The position numbers and the translations under genes are program-made. The notes beneath the pieces are model-generated. The model searched no databases, had not been told where the DNA came from, and worked only from the letters and a program-made list of their open reading frames with translations. Shown here one piece after another: positions 6,114 to 6,452 of a DNA stretch of 6,452 nucleotides. This DNA is from Acidimicrobiaceae bacterium (GTDB lineage Bacteria; Actinomycetota; Acidimicrobiia; Acidimicrobiales; Ilumatobacteraceae), in contig DMQJ01000346.1 of NCBI GenBank assembly GCA_003455715.1, forward strand, positions 1 through 6,452. The letters run 5' to 3'. Every line of letters begins with the position of its first letter. The stretch's first letter is position 1.

Positions 6114-6452
6114 TCAGTCGGCCAGCAGGCGCTCCACCGCAGCTTCGATCTCGGCTTCGCTGAGCAGCATCAACTTTGCGGCATCGCCGAGCGGGATGAA
6201 GCTGTCCTTGCTGGTCACACGGGCGATGCGACCGGTGAACCCGGCGTCGACCAGTTCGGCCACCACGCCTTCGCCCACGCCGCCCGCACGACGGGTCTCG
6301 TCGACCACCAGCACCCGACCGGTGGCACGGGCTTCACGAACCATGTCGTGCACCGGCAGCGGCGACACCCACCGCAGGTCGACCACCCGCGCCCCGAACC
6401 CCCGTTGCTGCAACCGACGGGCGACTCGCAGCGACATGAACAGGCCGTTGCC
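6114..6452 (-). CDS. 2-oxoacid dehydrogenase E1 beta-type, C-terminal transketolase-like domain (partial, 5' end off window)
   Basis: The frame is open to the right edge and ends with TGA at 6116-6114, leaving 112 visible residues that begin GNGLFMSLRVARRL. The ATG at 6437 is internal: the reading frame and the typical 'YGNG...SLR' strand continue upstream of it. Seen: VVDLRWVSPLP, VLVVDETRRAGGVGEGV and DSFIPLGDAAKLMLLSE, which are the hallmark strands of the transketolase C-terminal domain of E1 beta-type subunits (pyruvate, branched-chain oxoacid or acetoin dehydrogenases and the fused alpha/beta E1 proteins of actinobacteria). In this family the domain forms the subunit interface and contacts E2. 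The ThDP- and substrate-binding domains lie upstream of the C-terminal domain and cannot be seen here, so the substrate and whether alpha and beta are fused cannot be decided. It acts in the cytoplasm, unlike the two exported proteins downstream. The gene ends 53 bp before the next start on the same strand. Confidence 0.88.
   Translation of the reverse strand, partial: GNGLFMSLRVARRLQQRGFGARVVDLRWVSPLPVHDMVREARATGRVLVVDETRRAGGVGEGVVAELVDAGFTGRIARVTSKDSFIPLGDAAKLMLLSEAEIEAAVERLLAD

Noticed and set aside
6114..6437. A complete 107-aa gene starting at ATG 6437
   Set aside because: The frame is open through to the window edge with the conserved GNGLF lead-in, so the ATG is an internal Met of a longer E1 protein.

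Overview
This GC-rich window reads entirely on the minus strand. It looks like a chromosomal segment of a high-GC actinobacterium. An Acidimicrobiia/Ilumatobacter-like origin is my guess from the protein style: secreted TolB/WD40-like propellers and 'PGRLLDTR...VDVxGWF' modules. No rRNA, tRNA, mobile element or CRISPR is visible, and the lineage cannot be proved from this sequence.

In transcription order (right to left) there are three genes. (1) The 3' end of a thiamine-diphosphate-dependent 2-oxoacid dehydrogenase E1 (beta-type) gene covers the C-terminal transketolase-like domain only; the rest lies beyond the right edge. (2) After a 53-bp gap with a perfect 9-bp hairpin and a strong ribosome binding site comes an 801-aa exported protein: a signal peptide followed by an uninterrupted array of 14 beta-propeller blade repeats. 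(3) After a 32-bp gap comes a 1204-aa exported protein: a signal peptide, three tandem copies of a 129-residue module, a Pro-rich linker, and a second 14-blade array collinear with the first. It ends 8 bp from the left edge.

The two large genes are tandem paralogues. Their propeller regions align blade for blade, and they differ by the N-terminal triple repeat carried only by the downstream copy. Both appear to be secreted, soluble, non-enzymatic-looking proteins, with no catalytic motif, no C-terminal sorting signal and no C-terminal membrane segment. They probably act outside the cell in binding, adhesion or scaffolding. They are likely co-transcribed. Their link to the dehydrogenase gene may be only positional, since nothing in their sequence suggests 2-oxoacid metabolism.

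The most notable points are the 14-blade architecture with an apparent N-to-C strand-swap closure, an identical distribution of DxNxxxD (possibly Ca2+-binding) loops over the same seven blades in both paralogues, and the modular gain or loss of the 129-aa triple repeat at a precise junction.
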